Shown: positions 1 through 5,899 of the stretch, one piece after another
Layout: every line of letters starts with the position of its first letter
Numbering within the stretch: position 1 is the stretch's first letter
Source: JAJRXG01 sp047634015
GTDB lineage: Bacteria > Bacteroidota > Bacteroidia > Chitinophagales > Saprospiraceae
Assembly (NCBI GenBank): GCA_047634015.1
Contig: JBLIDB010000179.1
Span: forward strand, 1 to 10,511
Direction: 5' to 3'
Length of the DNA stretch: 10,511 bases
Position numbers and translations under genes: made by a program
The notes under the pieces: generated by a model
The model's database searches: none
Told to the model about the DNA's origin: nothing
The model's input: the letters and a program-made list of their open reading frames with translations, nothing else

Positions 1-1
1 T

Positions 2-61
2 GGCCATGGCCAAAAGCAAGTAGGCTGCTCCTATTCTTATGACAACAGCAAGCTGTTGCAT
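2..61 (-). other. Possible start of an unidentified downstream reading frame, running off the window edge
   Basis: An ATG at 61 opens a frame that stays open for 20 codons to the window edge. It overlaps the 3' end of the truncated dehydrogenase in another frame. The peptide is mostly hydrophobic (for example AAYLLLAMA) and could be the N-terminus of a membrane protein or an internal fragment of something inserted here. No clear ribosome binding site is seen. It is too short to identify and is reported only because the dehydrogenase ends abnormally at this place. Confidence 0.15.
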
Positions 62-1032
62 TTGTTAGTTGAATTCAAGGGGTGTTTGTCAATGCTCAGT
101 AATTTTTGTACTAGTGATTTGGCTATAAAATTTGGCATGGAATCATTAATCCTAGCTCCCGCTGTAATTAATTGAGAATCAAAACCAATCTCGTTCGCTT
201 TATATAGCAAATAAAATGGGTCAACGCTTATACAATGTCCTCCTACTAAACCCGGGCTGTATGGATGGAAATTCCACTTCGTTGCAGCGGCTTCCAAAAC
301 CTCATTAGTATCAATATTCATTTTATTCAACAACATCGACAACTCATTGATAAAAGAAATATTTAGGTAGCGCTGCGTATTCTCAATAACTTTAGCGGCC
401 TCTGCTATTCTTATTGTACTTACTCGATAAACATCTTTTTTTAGAATCGTCTGGTAGATCTCCGAGATAGTATCCAGCGCTTCAGTATCCTCTCCAGACA
501 CAATCTTTACAATCTCATCTAATGACTTCTCTTTACTTCCAGGAACTACTCGCTCAGGGCTATAGCCAACTTTGAAATCTCTGCTTCTTGTTAACCCGGA
601 ATATTCTTCTAAGATCGGTAAGCATACTTCTTCAGTACAACCTGGATATACCGTAGATTCATAAATAACATAATCTCCTTTTTTTAAGTTCTTTCCTACT
701 ACTTGCGATGCCTTCTTTAGTGGATCTAAATCTGGAATCATATAATTGTCAATATCCGTAGGAACACAAATAAGGTGAAAATGCGCTTTCCTCAAATCAG
801 CAGCTTTCGCTGTAAAAAAGACATTCTTGTTTTCGAATTGGCTTTTATCAACCTCTCCATCAACATCGTTATTTTCTTGAAGTAGTCCTATTCGTATTTC
901 ATTTATATCATACGCTATGACTTGGAATAATTTTCCAAAAGCCAAAGCAAGGGGTAATCCTACGTAACCCAAACCAGTAACCGAGATTGATTTTTCCCCA
1001 CTGTGCAGAAGGTCCAGAAAATTGCTCTTCAT
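37..1032 (-). CDS. Nucleotide-sugar dehydrogenase (UDP-N-acetylhexosamine type, TviB/WbpA-like), C-terminally truncated
   Basis: This family oxidises C6 of a UDP-N-acetylhexosamine to the uronic acid in two NAD-dependent steps in the cytoplasm, supplying capsule or O-antigen precursors. Seen from the ATG at 1032 (331 residues): a Rossmann GxGYVGLPLA motif at about residues 20-29, an ESTVYPG segment near 125, and the signature KWNFHPYSPGLVGGHC with catalytic Cys about 267. The TKWNFxPxxPGLVGGHC form points to the N-acetylhexosamine branch rather than UDP-glucose dehydrogenase. The in-frame upstream start at 1059 is TTG and would add nine residues outside the family fold, so the ATG is preferred. 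Family members are usually about 420-430 residues. Here homology stops near residue 322 and a stop follows nine residues later, so the C-terminal UDP-binding domain is missing. None of the three minus-strand frames beyond the break resembles it. The enzyme may be inactive, and the gene may be a disrupted remnant. The family call is firm; the exact substrate is not. Confidence 0.85.
   Translation of the reverse strand: MKSNFLDLLHSGEKSISVTGLGYVGLPLALAFGKLFQVIAYDINEIRIGLLQENNDVDGEVDKSQFENKNVFFTAKAADLRKAHFHLICVPTDIDNYMIPDLDPLKKASQVVGKNLKKGDYVIYESTVYPGCTEEVCLPILEEYSGLTRSRDFKVGYSPERVVPGSKEKSLDEIVKIVSGEDTEALDTISEIYQTILKKDVYRVSTIRIAEAAKVIENTQRYLNISFINELSMLLNKMNIDTNEVLEAAATKWNFHPYSPGLVGGHCISVDPFYLLYKANEIGFDSQLITAGARINDSMPNFIAKSLVQKLLSIDKHPLNSTNKCNSLLLS
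43..58. repeat. Short perfect inverted repeat at the truncation point
   Basis: Arms CAACAGC (43-49) and GCTGTTG (52-58) are separated by two bases. The repeat lies in the last codons of the truncated dehydrogenase, inside the stretch that no longer matches its family. There is no T-run on either side, so it does not look like an intrinsic terminator. It may mark a recombination junction or be chance. Confidence 0.35.
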
Positions 1033-1147
1033 ATTAATGCGAAAGTAATACGGAATCAAATTAGTAGGTGATAAAAAATTTCATCTCCCTGCAAGTGTAA
1101 AATATTATAGACTTTTGCACGCTTAATATTCAAATAATAACGTAATA
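1033..1147. promoter_or_regulatory. Divergent intergenic region with weak promoter candidates
   Basis: The gap between two divergent nucleotide-sugar dehydrogenase genes must hold promoters for both directions. On the minus strand TACTTTCG (1040-1047) differs by one base from the Bacteroidota -7 consensus TAnnTTTG. If used, transcription would begin almost at the ATG at 1032, which would exclude the TTG start at 1059. On the plus strand TAGACTTTTG (1108-1117) has a similar composition but one extra base between TA and TTTG. No convincing -33 TTG element is seen for either, so both are tentative. Confidence 0.3.
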
Positions 1148-2455
1148 ATGAACATAACAGTAGTAGGCACAGGGTACGTTGGACTTGTATCTGGAACTTG
1201 TTTTGCAGAGACGGGCCATAATGTATTATGTATAGATATCGATGAAAAGAAAATCCAAGCACTTCAAAATGGGATAATTCCTATATATGAGCCTGGATTG
1301 AAAACAATCTTTGATCGGAATGTTAATGCAGGAAGGTTGGCATTTAGCACAAACCTTACAAAAGGGGTTGATCATGCAAGAGTCATCTTTCTTGCATTAC
1401 CCACACCTCCAGATGAGGATGGATCGGCGGATCTTAAATACATACTCGGAGTAGCTTCAAATCTTTCAAAGTTAATATCTCAATATACCGTTGTAGTAGA
1501 CAAAAGCACTGTTCCTGTAGGAACTGCTGAAAAAGTAGAAAAAGCCTTGAGTGCCGGACTATCAAGTGACTTATTCGATGTTGTTTCTAATCCTGAATTC
1601 TTGCGCGAGGGAGCCGCTGTAGATGATTTTCTAAAACCTGATAGGATTGTTATTGGGGCAAAAACCGAAAAGGCTAAAAAAGTGATGGAAGAGCTTTATA
1701 AGCCCTTTGTGCGTCAAGGAAATCCAATCTACCTAATGGATCAACGTTCTGCAGAAATGACAAAATACGCTGCAAACTCATATTTAGCTACAAGAATTTC
1801 ATTCATGAATGAAATTGCAAATCTCTGTGATCTTACAGGAGCGAATGTGGATAGCGTTCGTCTGGGAATGGGGAGTGATGGAAGGATTGGAAAGCGATTT
1901 TTATTCCCTGGAGTAGGATATGGGGGCTCATGCTTTCCGAAAGATGTACAAGCACTTGCGAAAACGGCAGATGATCATAATTACGATTTCAAAATATTGA
2001 AATCAGTGATGAATGTTAATGGCAAGCAAAAACTAAAAGCTTTTGCAAAGCTCAAAGAGATTTATGGAGATAGCTTAAAAGATAAAACGGTAGGCATTTG
2101 GGGTTTGTCTTTCAAACCCAACACTGATGATATAAGAGAGGCTCCTGCCCTATTTCTAATTGAAGATTTGCTATCGATAGGAGCTAATGTAAAAGCCTAT
2201 GATCCTGAAGCCATGCCTAACGTTCAAGAGTTGTTTAAAGATTCTGTTGAGTTCTGCCCCTCGTTTACTAAAGCATCTTCGGATATTGATGTATTAGTTA
2301 TAATGACGGAGTGGGCGGTTTTTAGAAATCCTGACTTCGAACATTTAAAGCATGAGATAAGAGACAAAACCATATTTGATGGTAGAAATCTTTTTGAACC
2401 CGAAGAAATGAAGACCTTAGGATTTAAGTACTACAGTATAGGCCGGCCTCAATAA
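1148..2455 (+). CDS. ugd: UDP-glucose 6-dehydrogenase
   Basis: This enzyme oxidises UDP-glucose to UDP-glucuronate with two NAD+ in the cytoplasm. At 435 residues it has the usual length. An N-terminal Rossmann domain carries GTGYVGL (residues 7-13) followed by an acidic strand end (CIDID). The central dimerisation helices contain the conserved SNPEFLREG and the KYAANSYLATRISFMNE stretch. The active-site motif GYGGSCFPKD places the catalytic Cys at 262. The C-terminal UDP-binding domain is complete, with GLSFKPNTDDIREAP and a YDP motif. It starts at the ATG at 1148. The next gene follows after 56 bases with no terminator or clear promoter between, and uses this enzyme's product, so the two are probably one operon. 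It is homologous to, but of a different branch from, the truncated dehydrogenase read in the opposite direction just upstream. Confidence 0.96.
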   Translation: MNITVVGTGYVGLVSGTCFAETGHNVLCIDIDEKKIQALQNGIIPIYEPGLKTIFDRNVNAGRLAFSTNLTKGVDHARVIFLALPTPPDEDGSADLKYILGVASNLSKLISQYTVVVDKSTVPVGTAEKVEKALSAGLSSDLFDVVSNPEFLREGAAVDDFLKPDRIVIGAKTEKAKKVMEELYKPFVRQGNPIYLMDQRSAEMTKYAANSYLATRISFMNEIANLCDLTGANVDSVRLGMGSDGRIGKRFLFPGVGYGGSCFPKDVQALAKTADDHNYDFKILKSVMNVNGKQKLKAFAKLKEIYGDSLKDKTVGIWGLSFKPNTDDIREAPALFLIEDLLSIGANVKAYDPEAMPNVQELFKDSVEFCPSFTKASSDIDVLVIMTEWAVFRNPDFEHLKHEIRDKTIFDGRNLFEPEEMKTLGFKYYSIGRPQ

Positions 2456-2511
2456 CACAAATTACCTAATACCAGATTTAACTTCGTTCTAATCCAAATA
2501 AACATCTAACA

Positions 2512-3447
2512 ATGAAAAGAATTCTAATAACCGGTGCCGCTGGATTTCTCGGATCGCACTTATGTGATAGATTTATTAAGGAAGGGTATGATGTTATCGG
2601 TATGGATAATCTCATCACTGGCAATATGGATAATCTCGCGCATCTTATGCCTCTTAGCAATTTTGATTTCTATCATCATGATGTAAGCAAATACGTACAT
2701 GTGCCTGGTGAGATTGAAGGTATTCTTCACTTTGCTAGTCCTGCGAGTCCTATTGATTATTTAAAAATGCCTATTCAGACTTTAAAAGTAGGAAGTCTGG
2801 GGACTCATAATTTACTAGGACTTGCGAAAGCCAAAGGCGCTAAGTTTATGATCGCATCTACTTCAGAAGTATATGGAGATCCGCTTGTCCATCCTCAAAC
2901 TGAAGAATATTGGGGAAATGTAAATCCTATAGGTCCACGAGGAGTCTATGATGAAGCGAAGCGATTTCAGGAAGCCATGACTATGGCTTATCATACCTAT
3001 CACAATGTAGATATTAGAATAGTTAGAATCTTTAATACTTATGGACCAAGAATGAGAGTCAATGACGGCAGGGCACTCCCAGCCTTCTTTTCTCAGGCCA
3101 TTAACGGCGATGACATTACTGTATTTGGTGATGGTAGGCAAACTAGGTCATTTTGTTTCGTAGATGACCTTGTAGAAGGAATTTATAAACTCTACCAAAG
3201 TTCATATACGCATCCAGTTAACATCGGTAATCCAGTAGAAATTACAATTAAACAAGCTGCAGAAGAAGTAATTAATTTAACTCAGACTTCTTCTAAAATT
3301 GTTTATAAAGATTTACCGGAAGATGATCCTAAAGTAAGACAGCCTGATATTTCAAAAGCCAAAAACCTCTTAGATTGGGAACCCAAAGTAGGGCGATCCG
3401 ATGGGTTTCAAAAAACCTACAAGTATTTTTCAAGCATACTCTCTTAG
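2512..3447 (+). CDS. uxs: UDP-glucuronate decarboxylase (UDP-xylose synthase)
   Basis: An extended short-chain dehydrogenase/reductase that converts UDP-glucuronate to UDP-xylose and CO2 through a bound NAD+ cycle. The Rossmann motif GAAGFLG has its glycines at residues 8, 11 and 14. The active-site run STSEVYGDP lies at 116-124 (S118, E119), and the catalytic YxxxK pair is Y146/K150 within GPRGVYDEAKR. Later family hallmarks are RIFNTYGPRM, NDGRALPAF, the GDGRQTRSF motif, PVNIGNP and DDPKVRQPDI. These match UXS rather than dTDP-glucose dehydratase or GalE. The length of 311 residues is normal for the bacterial form without a membrane anchor. The gene follows ugd after 56 bases and is closed by a strong hairpin terminator, so the pair forms a two-step UDP-xylose route. 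The xylose acceptor is not visible here; a surface polysaccharide is the natural guess. Confidence 0.95.
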   Translation: MKRILITGAAGFLGSHLCDRFIKEGYDVIGMDNLITGNMDNLAHLMPLSNFDFYHHDVSKYVHVPGEIEGILHFASPASPIDYLKMPIQTLKVGSLGTHNLLGLAKAKGAKFMIASTSEVYGDPLVHPQTEEYWGNVNPIGPRGVYDEAKRFQEAMTMAYHTYHNVDIRIVRIFNTYGPRMRVNDGRALPAFFSQAINGDDITVFGDGRQTRSFCFVDDLVEGIYKLYQSSYTHPVNIGNPVEITIKQAAEEVINLTQTSSKIVYKDLPEDDPKVRQPDISKAKNLLDWEPKVGRSDGFQKTYKYFSSILS

Positions 3448-3458
3448 TATGGGGATAA

Positions 3459-3488
3459 AAAAAGGGGAAGCAAATGCTTCCCCTTTTT
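3459..3488. terminator. Bidirectional intrinsic terminator between convergent genes
   Basis: A near-perfect stem with GGGGAAGC (3464-3471) paired to GCTTCCCC (3476-3483), extended by A-runs on the left and T-runs on the right, has a loop of two to four bases. It sits between the end of the UDP-xylose synthase gene (plus) and the end of the Lys/Ala-rich protein gene (minus). The T-run after the stem on each strand makes it able to stop both transcripts. Confidence 0.9.
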
Positions 3489-3506
3489 AATTTTTAATTT
3501 AAGCTA

Positions 3507-4028
3507 TTACTCAACAGACTTCAATATTGCATTTGCATATCGAACTTTCAATTTTGTAATTTGACCTTGGACAGTATCAATCTGCTTTTGACGCTTCGCA
3601 ATTTCAGCTTGTAATTTAACTTCTGCGCTTGGTCCTACTCTTCCTCGAGTTTTTCTTGCTGGCGCTTTTTTAGCTACAGCTTTTGCAGGTGCAGCTTTCT
3701 TAGCAACAACTTTTTTCGCAGGTGCTTTCTTTGCTACTGCCTTTTTAGCTGCTGCTTTCTTAGCTGCTGCTTTCTTAGCTGCTGCCTTTTTAGGAGCGGC
3801 TTTCTTGGCTGGTGCTGCTGATTCTGCCGATTCTGCTGATTCTGCTGATTCTGCTGATTCTGCTGGTGCACTACCGTCAGCTTTAGGAATTCCTATTTTG
3901 TTTTTCCAGTTATAAAAAGTACCTAAACTAAAACCATACTTCTTTGCAAGTACTGGCGGCTTAGCACCGTTTGCAACTTCTTGAAGAATCTTCTTTACTT
4001 GAGCTTCTGTAATTCTCGTTTTTGCCAT
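3507..4028 (-). CDS. IS3 OrfA-like HTH protein with histone-H1-like Lys/Ala tail and coiled coil
   Basis: A 173-residue, strongly basic protein with four segments. Residues 6-46 form a helix-turn-helix closely resembling the N-terminus of IS3-family OrfA transposases (ITEAQVKKILQEV, then YGFSLGTFYNWKNKIG). Residues 57-71 are five ESA repeats. Residues 75-127 are Lys/Ala/Pro repeats of the KKAAA and KKAPA type, like histone H1 C-termini or bacterial AlgP/HctB-type proteins. Residues 137-170 can form a coiled coil with heptad positions I143, I150, I157, Y164 and R146, V153, L160, A167. OrfA proteins also have a leucine zipper after the HTH, so the repeats look inserted between the two OrfA elements. 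No catalytic DDE domain or partner orfB follows, so it is not an active insertion sequence. A role as a sequence-guided nucleoid protein or regulator is inference. It has its own promoter candidate at 4055-4062 and is convergent with uxs. Confidence 0.85.
   Translation of the reverse strand: MAKTRITEAQVKKILQEVANGAKPPVLAKKYGFSLGTFYNWKNKIGIPKADGSAPAESAESAESAESAESAAPAKKAAPKKAAAKKAAAKKAAAKKAVAKKAPAKKVVAKKAAPAKAVAKKAPARKTRGRVGPSAEVKLQAEIAKRQKQIDTVQGQITKLKVRYANAILKSVE
3730..3804. repeat. 15-bp tandem repeat coding the KKAAA tail
   Basis: Five imperfect 15-base units, with two identical copies at 3745-3759 and 3760-3774 (TTAGCTGCTGCTTTC on the plus strand) and diverged flanking units. Each encodes one five-residue Lys-Lys-Ala-type block on the minus strand. 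Units are multiples of three, so copy-number change keeps the frame. Confidence 0.75.
3822..3866. repeat. 9-bp tandem repeat coding the ESA linker
   Basis: Five units of TTCTGCTGA lie on the plus strand. The first differs by one base (TTCTGCCGA), three are perfect and the last ends in G. They encode Ser-Ala-Glu blocks on the minus strand, between the helix-turn-helix and the basic tail. Near-identity at DNA level suggests recent expansion by slippage; length change would be frame-neutral. Confidence 0.85.
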
Positions 4029-4223
4029 TTGAATATTTTAGAATTATAATTGTGCAAAAGTAATACCAAAAACTGGTTATTACCATATTTTATTTTAATA
4101 AGAGGATAAATTATGTCTTTTATAAGTCTTTATAGATTAAAAAGACTTCTCAAACTGCAATTTTCAATTTATTCTCTGTTTTAGAACTCGAATTCCAAGC
4201 TTTATAAATCCAAATTTTCATTA
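4029..4223. other. AT-rich intergenic region
   Basis: This gap lies between the glycosyltransferase stop and the HTH protein start, both on the minus strand. Besides the -7 box listed separately, it holds only a weak hairpin with arms AAGTCTTT (4124-4131) and AAAGACTT (4141-4148) and no convincing T-run. No RNA gene or small coding frame was recognised. Confidence 0.5.
4055..4062 (-). promoter_or_regulatory. Bacteroidota-type -7 promoter box (TACTTTTG)
   Basis: On the minus strand TACTTTTG matches the TAnnTTTG consensus of the Bacteroidota primary sigma factor exactly. It lies 26 bases upstream of the ATG at 4028, which would leave a leader of about 20 bases for the HTH/Lys-Ala protein. No clear TTG -33 element is present at the usual 17-23 base spacing; the nearest TTG is only a few bases away. 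The position supports it, but the motif is short. Confidence 0.45.
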
Positions 4224-5075
4224 TTATTTCAATCGGAATTCTTGAATCCATTTGGAGATTTGCTCATTAGTCCGTTCTAAAAGTCCAGAATATGATTTTA
4301 AATGCGGATTAGAATTAGTAATTCCTTCATCAGTTAATAGATGGTGATAGTGCAATACCTTAGGGAAACAATCTTCTTGAATTAATAAGTGACAAGGAAA
4401 ATTGTGCTCTCTTGAAAGAGAATTGACTTCTATATTCAGTTCTGTAAGCGCCATTGAAAAAGCGATCTGATCTGTATGATGCAACTTTTTAGCTTGGTCC
4501 AAAATATTGGGATGATCTAATATCCACAAAATCCATTTTTTCCAGGTCCTCTCTATATTATGAAAATGTCGGGATGGAACTACATATAAGCCACCATTCA
4601 AATTCGATTTATAAGTAGATTTTTCTCTTTCTAAATCCACCTTTGTAGTCTGTGGTCTAGCTATAAAATTGGCCTGCATAAATAATTCATCTAATACAGC
4701 TATTTGAGGGTTCGCTATATCTACTACTTTCCCACTTAATTTTTGACTATCAAAAATTTCAAGCAATGGTTGAAGGATAAATAGATCTGCATCCATTAGA
4801 ACATAATAATCTCTTTCATACTTATAAAGTCCTTCAATTTGTCCAGCTTTATTGCAGTAACGACCGTCTCCGAATCTTTTGCTCAACCCTATATTAACTC
4901 CCAAGTCATTGAGTATGGCAATATCAAGAGAGTGATCTTCTATAATATTAATTAGAATGTCCTTTGCATCAATACTTGCATTCTCTATTAAGGATCGGGC
5001 CCAGAGATAACCTTGGAGAAGAAAAATTTCAGAATTATCAATGACTGTAGAAAAGATTATACGTCTGTATGACAT
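4224..5075 (-). CDS. Glycosyltransferase, GT-A fold, GT8-like (substrate unknown)
   Basis: A 283-residue cytosolic protein that probably transfers a sugar from a nucleotide donor. It opens with a strand typical of GT-A enzymes (RRIIFSTVID), followed by LWARSLIENA. A hydrophobic strand ends in DAD (D95-A96-D97) within YVLMDADLFIL, the metal and nucleotide binding motif of GT-A enzymes. NGGLYVVP (160-167) resembles the acceptor-side loop NxG of GT8-like enzymes. HTDQ (200-203) and a late HYHH (242-245) fit the downstream catalytic and metal-binding positions of that group. No signal peptide or membrane segment is seen. It starts 10 bases after the FkbM methyltransferase stop, so the two are probably co-transcribed and act on the same glycan. 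I recognise the fold and motifs, not a named family. Sugar and linkage cannot be stated. Confidence 0.75.
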   Translation of the reverse strand: MSYRRIIFSTVIDNSEIFLLQGYLWARSLIENASIDAKDILINIIEDHSLDIAILNDLGVNIGLSKRFGDGRYCNKAGQIEGLYKYERDYYVLMDADLFILQPLLEIFDSQKLSGKVVDIANPQIAVLDELFMQANFIARPQTTKVDLEREKSTYKSNLNGGLYVVPSRHFHNIERTWKKWILWILDHPNILDQAKKLHHTDQIAFSMALTELNIEVNSLSREHNFPCHLLIQEDCFPKVLHYHHLLTDEGITNSNPHLKSYSGLLERTNEQISKWIQEFRLK

Positions 5076-5085
5076 TCGAATCTGC

Positions 5086-5841
5086 TTATTTTAAAGGAAG
5101 AGCAAGTACGTCAAAAAAACTTGAAAATCCAAAGTCCGAAATTTCAGTCTTTATATATTGATCTTCATTACTATTCCTATGATAGGTATTCACAAAGTAT
5201 CTATAGCCGATGCTATCCAACAAATTTTGAATTTTTTGAGGTGTATCGCCCATGCGGCTCAATTGATTTTGTACAACTTCTATATAAAGTTTAGGCCTAT
5301 GATTTATTAGATACTCCTTTATGGAAGATAGGACCTGATATTCCATTCCTTCAATATCCAATTTAATAAAATGAATATCAGGTAGATTCAGTTCTTCTAA
5401 CCATAAATTAATATCAGTACCTCTAAATTCTGATTTCTCTTTTGAAGGAAGATAATAATTAGCCCCCGAGTTATTCTCTATTCCAGGACCCTGAGTATAA
5501 TTATCATTACCATCAGATGCTAAAAAATTATAGGCAGAAATACGGTCTTGCAATTCGTTTTCCTGAATATTCATGACAAGCAAATCATATGTAGACAGAT
5601 CTGCTTCAATACTCCAAACTTTTCCCTTAGCCGCCTTCTTAGCCATCGGTATACTATATGTGCCTATATGAGCTCCTATATCGAGTATTACATCAGAAAC
5701 ATCAATGTGGTCTACAACCATGGACAATTCATTACGCGTATGGGCTGAATAAGCGATAAGTTGTTCTGTAATTAGATCTTCGTCTAAAGCATTAAATGTA
5801 CCATGCTTGGCTTCGATTTTTCTTAACACGTTTTCTAACAT
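5086..5841 (-). CDS. FkbM-family SAM-dependent methyltransferase
   Basis: A 251-residue class I methyltransferase that likely O-methylates a sugar or other glycan group using S-adenosylmethionine. SAM-binding motif I is VILDIGAHIGTYSIPMA (51-67), followed by an acidic strand end SIEAD (77-81). The FkbM hallmark FIKLDIEGMEYQVL spans 158-171 and is followed by KLYIEV. There is no signal peptide, so it acts in the cytosol. The start ATG at 5841 lies only two bases beyond a terminator-like hairpin. Expression may therefore depend on readthrough from the large secreted-protein gene or on a promoter inside that hairpin region. The glycosyltransferase gene follows after 10 bases. FkbM enzymes next to glycosyltransferases are common in surface-glycan loci, which supports sugar methylation, but the substrate is inferred. 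Confidence 0.92.
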   Translation of the reverse strand: MLENVLRKIEAKHGTFNALDEDLITEQLIAYSAHTRNELSMVVDHIDVSDVILDIGAHIGTYSIPMAKKAAKGKVWSIEADLSTYDLLVMNIQENELQDRISAYNFLASDGNDNYTQGPGIENNSGANYYLPSKEKSEFRGTDINLWLEELNLPDIHFIKLDIEGMEYQVLSSIKEYLINHRPKLYIEVVQNQLSRMGDTPQKIQNLLDSIGYRYFVNTYHRNSNEDQYIKTEISDFGFSSFFDVLALPLK

Positions 5842-5843
5842 TG

Positions 5844-5880
5844 AAAAAGGAGTTACCTTATTACAAAGTAACTCCTTTTT
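5844..5880 (-). terminator. Hairpin terminator or leader abutting the FkbM start codon
   Basis: Perfect 13-base arms, AAAAAGGAGTTAC (5844-5856) and its complement (5868-5880), with an 11-base loop. Read on the minus strand it begins 20 bases after the stop of the secreted-protein gene and ends in a five-base T-run, as an intrinsic terminator should. The T-run is followed directly by CA and the methyltransferase ATG. On the minus strand an AAGGAG in the first arm is paired by CTCCTT in the second. It is most simply a terminator for the upstream gene, but it is also the leader of the next one. Confidence 0.8.
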
Positions 5881-5899
5881 ACTATTTATTCGATTACAA

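Noticed and set aside
43..58. Inverted repeat considered as a terminator of the truncated dehydrogenase
   Set aside because: It lies inside the coding frame and no T-run follows on the minus strand.
1033..1059. Longer start of the truncated dehydrogenase at a TTG
   Set aside because: An ATG nine codons later fits family N-termini better, and a -7-like box lies between the two starts.
1056..1262. Minus-strand open frame across the divergent gap and the ugd start
   Set aside because: It overlaps the well-supported start of ugd and its peptide resembles no known protein; it is a frame shadow.
2863..3141. Minus-strand open frame inside uxs
   Set aside because: It lies wholly antisense to a clearly conserved enzyme gene and has no family features.
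3730..3866. Tandem repeats considered as a CRISPR array
   Set aside because: Units are 9 and 15 bases, directly adjacent without spacers, and code for regular amino-acid repeats.
3507..4028. The Lys/Ala-rich gene considered as an active insertion sequence
   Set aside because: Only the OrfA-like HTH is present; no DDE catalytic gene, terminal inverted repeats or target duplications were seen around it.
4124..4148. Hairpin after the glycosyltransferase gene considered as a terminator
   Set aside because: The 8-base stem is AT-rich and is not followed by a T-run on the minus strand; too weak to call.
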